A DNA stretch of 64,000 nt from Luzula sylvatica (taxonomy: Eukaryota; Streptophyta; Magnoliopsida; Poales; Juncaceae). Shown here piece after piece: positions 60,801 to 64,000 of this stretch. The stretch spans positions 46,857,052-46,921,051 of the forward strand of contig OX326956.1 in the NCBI GenBank assembly GCA_946800325.1. Reading direction: 5' to 3'. The translations under genes and the position numbers were made by a program. Within the stretch, counting starts at the first letter, position 1. Each line of letters opens with the position of its first letter. The notes below the pieces were generated by a model, which was not told the origin of the DNA, ran no database searches, and was given only the letters and a program-made list of their open reading frames with translations.

Positions 60801-63240
60801 TCATTTTCAAATCACGAACTCTTTCGAGATTTATTCTACTCCCACTAGCCCGCATAGAGAGAAATGGCACCAAGTTCCAAACTTGTGCGCATCTAGTCCT
60901 CCTCCAAGAAGGCATCTCTTCGAGCCACGAAAATCTCATTTTCGTCGGGACGTTTTAACAAATACCCTTTAGTTTCCTTAAGGATAAACGAACAATTTCC
61001 AGATTTGGGATTGAGTTTAACTGAAACAAATTTCGAAATACACTCACATCCTCAAATCTGTACAAGTGACAACTTCGGAACCATTCCGATCCATATCTCA
61101 TATGGCGTCTTTTGTACCGATTAGAAGGTTTATGGTTCATATCTTATATACAACCATTCATTAGTGCCGCTGTCTCAAGGGCGTATCCCCAAAACATTTT
61201 TGGGAGATCTTATTGACTCATCATTTATCGAACCATGTCCAACATGCGTTCATTTCCTCTTTTCGGACACATCTCAATGTTCCGAATAAAGGCAATCGTG
61301 AAACGATTCCACAATCATAAATGATCATTAATATTCATAACTCAAATATCGCCTCTTCGATCCTATCGAAAGGTTTAGCTCAAATACTCGCCTTCTCGAT
61401 CCTATCGAAAAGCTTTGATTTTCTTGCTTAGTTGATTTCGTATTTCGTTTTTGAAACTCTTTGAATCCTTCAAAAGTCTCTGTTTCGGCACGCATTAAAT
61501 AGATATTTTCATATCTACTTTAACCGTCCATAAACTTAACAAAATACCGATAGCCTCCTCTTGCCTCGGAACTTATCGGAACATCATATGTAAATATAAT
61601 TTCCAATAATTCGCTGGATCTTTCTCCAATACTTTGGAAAATGATGCCATTTGTCGTTTTGCCTAATAAATAAGTATTGCATTAATCAATCAAATCTAAT
61701 TCGAATGATTCTAGCATTCCATCACATGGAATCTAGATACGCGTATCTCGTTTATATGGCCAAGACGGCAATGCCAAAAGAAGCAATCAACTTCTAGGTT
61801 TAATCCTCCTCGGATTTCACCATTCTTTGAGTCACTAGTTTGGACAACTCCTTGTCCGAACTTTCCATTTTGGAAAACATTTTCCCAAAATACCCTTAGA
61901 CATACATTTCTTTCGATCCCGCTTTTGAATTACAAGGACATCCACGCATCTATATGCATTGGATTCCTCGGAAACTCTGAGCATCTCCAATTCAAATGTA
62001 AATCGCATCATATGCAATTTCGGGATCGACTTATCTATCGAATGCATATGATATTCGGTCACGAACATCAAATCTCGTACCATCAACACACGAGTGTTAA
62101 TCAAAGACCCATAAGGCGTCTCAAAATTAACCTACTCTTTGAGCCGCATTGAGTCATTCAACGCGCTCTAGCTCTTGAAACTATTTCATGAGCGTTGTGT
62201 TTTACTTTCATATACACCCGAATTCTCAAAACAATTTTGAGAAATTTGCGTCTATACATGCCACCACAAGGCACGTAATATTGTTCGATTCCTTCTTAAG
62301 TTTATCGAACCCGGCTTTCTCTAAAGCCAAAGCCTCGAGCCCCGAATCTACCATTTCCGTGTCCAACACGTTCCTTTAAGTCTAAGAACTATTCTTTGAC
62401 TATCAAGGTTAATAACGGTAATTCCGACCCAAAAGCCATCTATCATATCGATCTAATCGATATATTTGGTGTTGCTTGAAAACATAATTCTAAACGGATG
62501 ATGAAGATTAATTCCTAACCGTGCGTACTTAATCTATATGCTTATATGATAATTATATGATAGTGTTATTTTATCGAATCGATAACCCACATACCGATAC
62601 GGGACTCCAAGTCCATAACACTCAAGATCCATATATCACGATCCTCCCATAAGTTGCTTTGGCAGACGAATGGGATCTCGCTATTTAGGTAGGATTATAT
62701 CCAATCGCATCCAATGCGACTCTTGAACCTTTATAGGATTTCGGTGATGAATCGTATCCAATACAATCCCAGTTCCGTGTGTGCATCCTATCTATGTCCC
62801 GAACTTCCAATCAAGTCGGCTTTGGCCTCAACCCTTACTGGCTAGAACGGTTAAGTCACAACCATACTCATCGTATCGTTCAAATAAACTACTAATAAGT
62901 CGGCTTTGGCCTTAACCCTTATCAGTCCCTATTTAACGCTTGCCACCCCGTCGATGACTACAATAACCCATGTCGGCTTTGGCCTTAACCCATGTGAGAC
63001 GTAGTACCGATCATAGTGGTTGTGAATATGGAAGGCATTTTCATGACTTAAATATTATGAGGGATCATGCCATTGCACGTTTCTAAATCCGTGACATAAT
63101 CCAATTATATCACTATCACAAGATTTTCATAAATGCATATGTATTTATTTGGGAGTCTAATTATTCTAAATAATTATCTAATTATATGCTAGTATGATTG
63201 ATGCCGATCAAATCGATATAAAGAACTCAATATTCCAAGT
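57836..63240 (-). mobile_element. Decayed Ty1/copia internal region (gag-pol), antisense
   Basis: Read on the minus strand from right to left. GAG-pre-integrase: FFWHCRLGHIN near 61760. Integrase core remnants: RGGYRYFVKFMDG near 61545-61585. Late integrase: MVRSMMSQ...FWGYALETAALMNG near 61150-61240. RNase H remnant 59453-59253 (ENSVMWKGSTRP, GGEYIAVI). Frameshifts and stops break the frame throughout, so no functional polyprotein is present. Spacing between integrase and RNase H is normal for copia. The 5' LTR and primer site must lie beyond base 64000. Confidence 0.8.
62815..62995. repeat. Three dispersed copies of GTCGGCTTTGGCCTTAACCC
   Basis: Copies start at 62815 (one C for T), 62899 and 62972, embedded in otherwise different sequence of the copia 5' portion. 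Flanks are partly complementary (TAAG...CTTA; CATG...CATG), suggesting small hairpins. Confidence 0.75.
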
Positions 63241-63288
63241 TGTGTAGCCAAAGTTATCACGAAAACAAAATCAGCAACCAGAAACCAG

Positions 63289-63801
63289 TCCGTTGTAACG
63301 CAACATAGTCCGTTACAACGGACCTCCAGTATACTTGGCACTCCGTTACAACGGAAGTCCAGTCCGTTACAACGCTATTTATTTCGGAGTTTGGCCAAAT
63401 TTTGCCAGAAACATGTCCGTTACAACGCAACCTAGGTCCGTTACAACGCTATTTTCTGCAAACTTTCGTCCAAATTTCCAGAGACCAGTCCGTTACAACG
63501 CAACATACAGTCCGTTACAACGGACAAACTGTGTAGAGCTCCGTTACAACGGACCCAGTCCGTTACAACGGACTCCAATAGACACCCTAGGCATCCCCGC
63601 AACCTCGTATCAGATACAAGGTCCGTTACAACGGACTCCAAGTCCGTTACAACGGAATATGCAGTTTTCACGGTCCTCCTCACACCCCCGCATCCTATAC
63701 AGGGTCCGTTGCAACGGACTCCAAGTCCGTTACAACGGAATATGTGTTTTTTCGAAAAATTCTCAATTTCCTGTATCTGCTACAGTGTCCGTTACAACGG
63801 A
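63289..63801. repeat. 15-copy array of the palindrome TCCGTTACAACGGA
   Basis: Copies begin at 63289, 63309, 63342, 63363, 63416, 63437, 63489, 63511, 63540, 63559, 63622, 63643, 63705, 63726 and 63788. TCCGTT is unchanged in all 15. Ten end AACGGA (perfect 6-bp arms around two bases) and five end AACGC(A/T). The centre is AC except GT in the first and GC in the thirteenth. Most copies come in pairs about 20 bp apart; spacing is not a multiple of three, so the array is non-coding. It lies in the presumed 5' leader of the copia element. 63802-64000 shows nothing more. Confidence 0.9.
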
Positions 63802-64000
63802 CTATGCGATTTTTGCACTGCTGTTTTCGCTCGTTTCCAAAACGATCAATCATGAAATCTTTTCACGATTATTCCTAGATACTCTCAATCAACTATTGAT
63901 CGATCTCTAGCGAATTTCACTTGTGATTTTAATGGAATTTGACATTCTAAATATGTAACATCATGCAAACGGGTACGAACTTTGATAACCCGTGCGTATA

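Noticed and set aside
63289..63801. CRISPR-like repeat-spacer array
   Set aside because: Repeats are 14 bp, spacing is irregular (about 19-63 bp) and this is a plant nuclear context; no cas genes.
63335..63910. 191-codon open frame on the plus strand
   Set aside because: It runs through the TCCGTTACAACGGA array and owes its length to the repeated word; motif spacing is not a multiple of three and no domain is visible.

Overview
The window is nuclear DNA from a flowering plant, most likely a eudicot. The genes have many introns and are separated by AT-rich DNA. The products are typical of land plants: wall O-acetylation, IQD, early-nodulin-like, DGAT2 and F-box proteins. Dinucleotide microsatellites and many transposon classes fill the gaps. 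I found no rRNA or tRNA gene, no CRISPR array and no organellar block.

Layout. 0-2.5 kb: minus-strand RWA wall-polysaccharide O-acetyltransferase, whose 3' end lies off the left edge. 4.2-4.9 kb: CNX3 (MoaC), molybdenum-cofactor synthesis, minus. 7.4-8.2 and 20.9-21.5 kb: two related single-C2H2 zinc-finger genes, minus. 12-19.6 kb: a transposon-rich gap with a triple-palindrome element and a LINE nested inside a MITE. 23.8-24.5 kb: F-box-like gene, minus. 24.8-26.1 kb: plastid sirohydrochlorin ferrochelatase SirB, six exons, minus. 27.9-30.9 kb: nine-exon DGAT2-family acyltransferase, plus. 32.6-34.5 kb: UVSSA, transcription-coupled repair, plus. 35.4-38.6 kb: IQD calmodulin-binding protein, plus, with a palindromic element in its second intron. 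38.8-49.7 kb: no recognised gene, but a hAT MITE, a copia 3' end, two MITEs and a TRIM retroelement. 49.8-51.0 kb: early nodulin-like (phytocyanin/AGP) gene, plus. 52.1-52.8 kb: degenerate CCCGAA-type array. 53.8-64.0 kb: a minus-strand Ty1/copia element that appears to be inserted into another copy of its own family. Its right-hand end carries a dense 15-copy palindromic motif array.

The genes are independent housekeeping or regulatory loci and form no pathway cluster. Exon models were built by hand from splice consensus, reading-frame continuity and remembered family motifs. No alignment or search was run. The items that most deserve a second look are the TCCGTTACAACGGA array (63.29-63.80 kb), the self-nested copia, the triple-palindrome Mutator-like element and its relative in the IQD intron, the altered active-site block of the DGAT2 protein, and the promoter block shared by the two zinc-finger genes.
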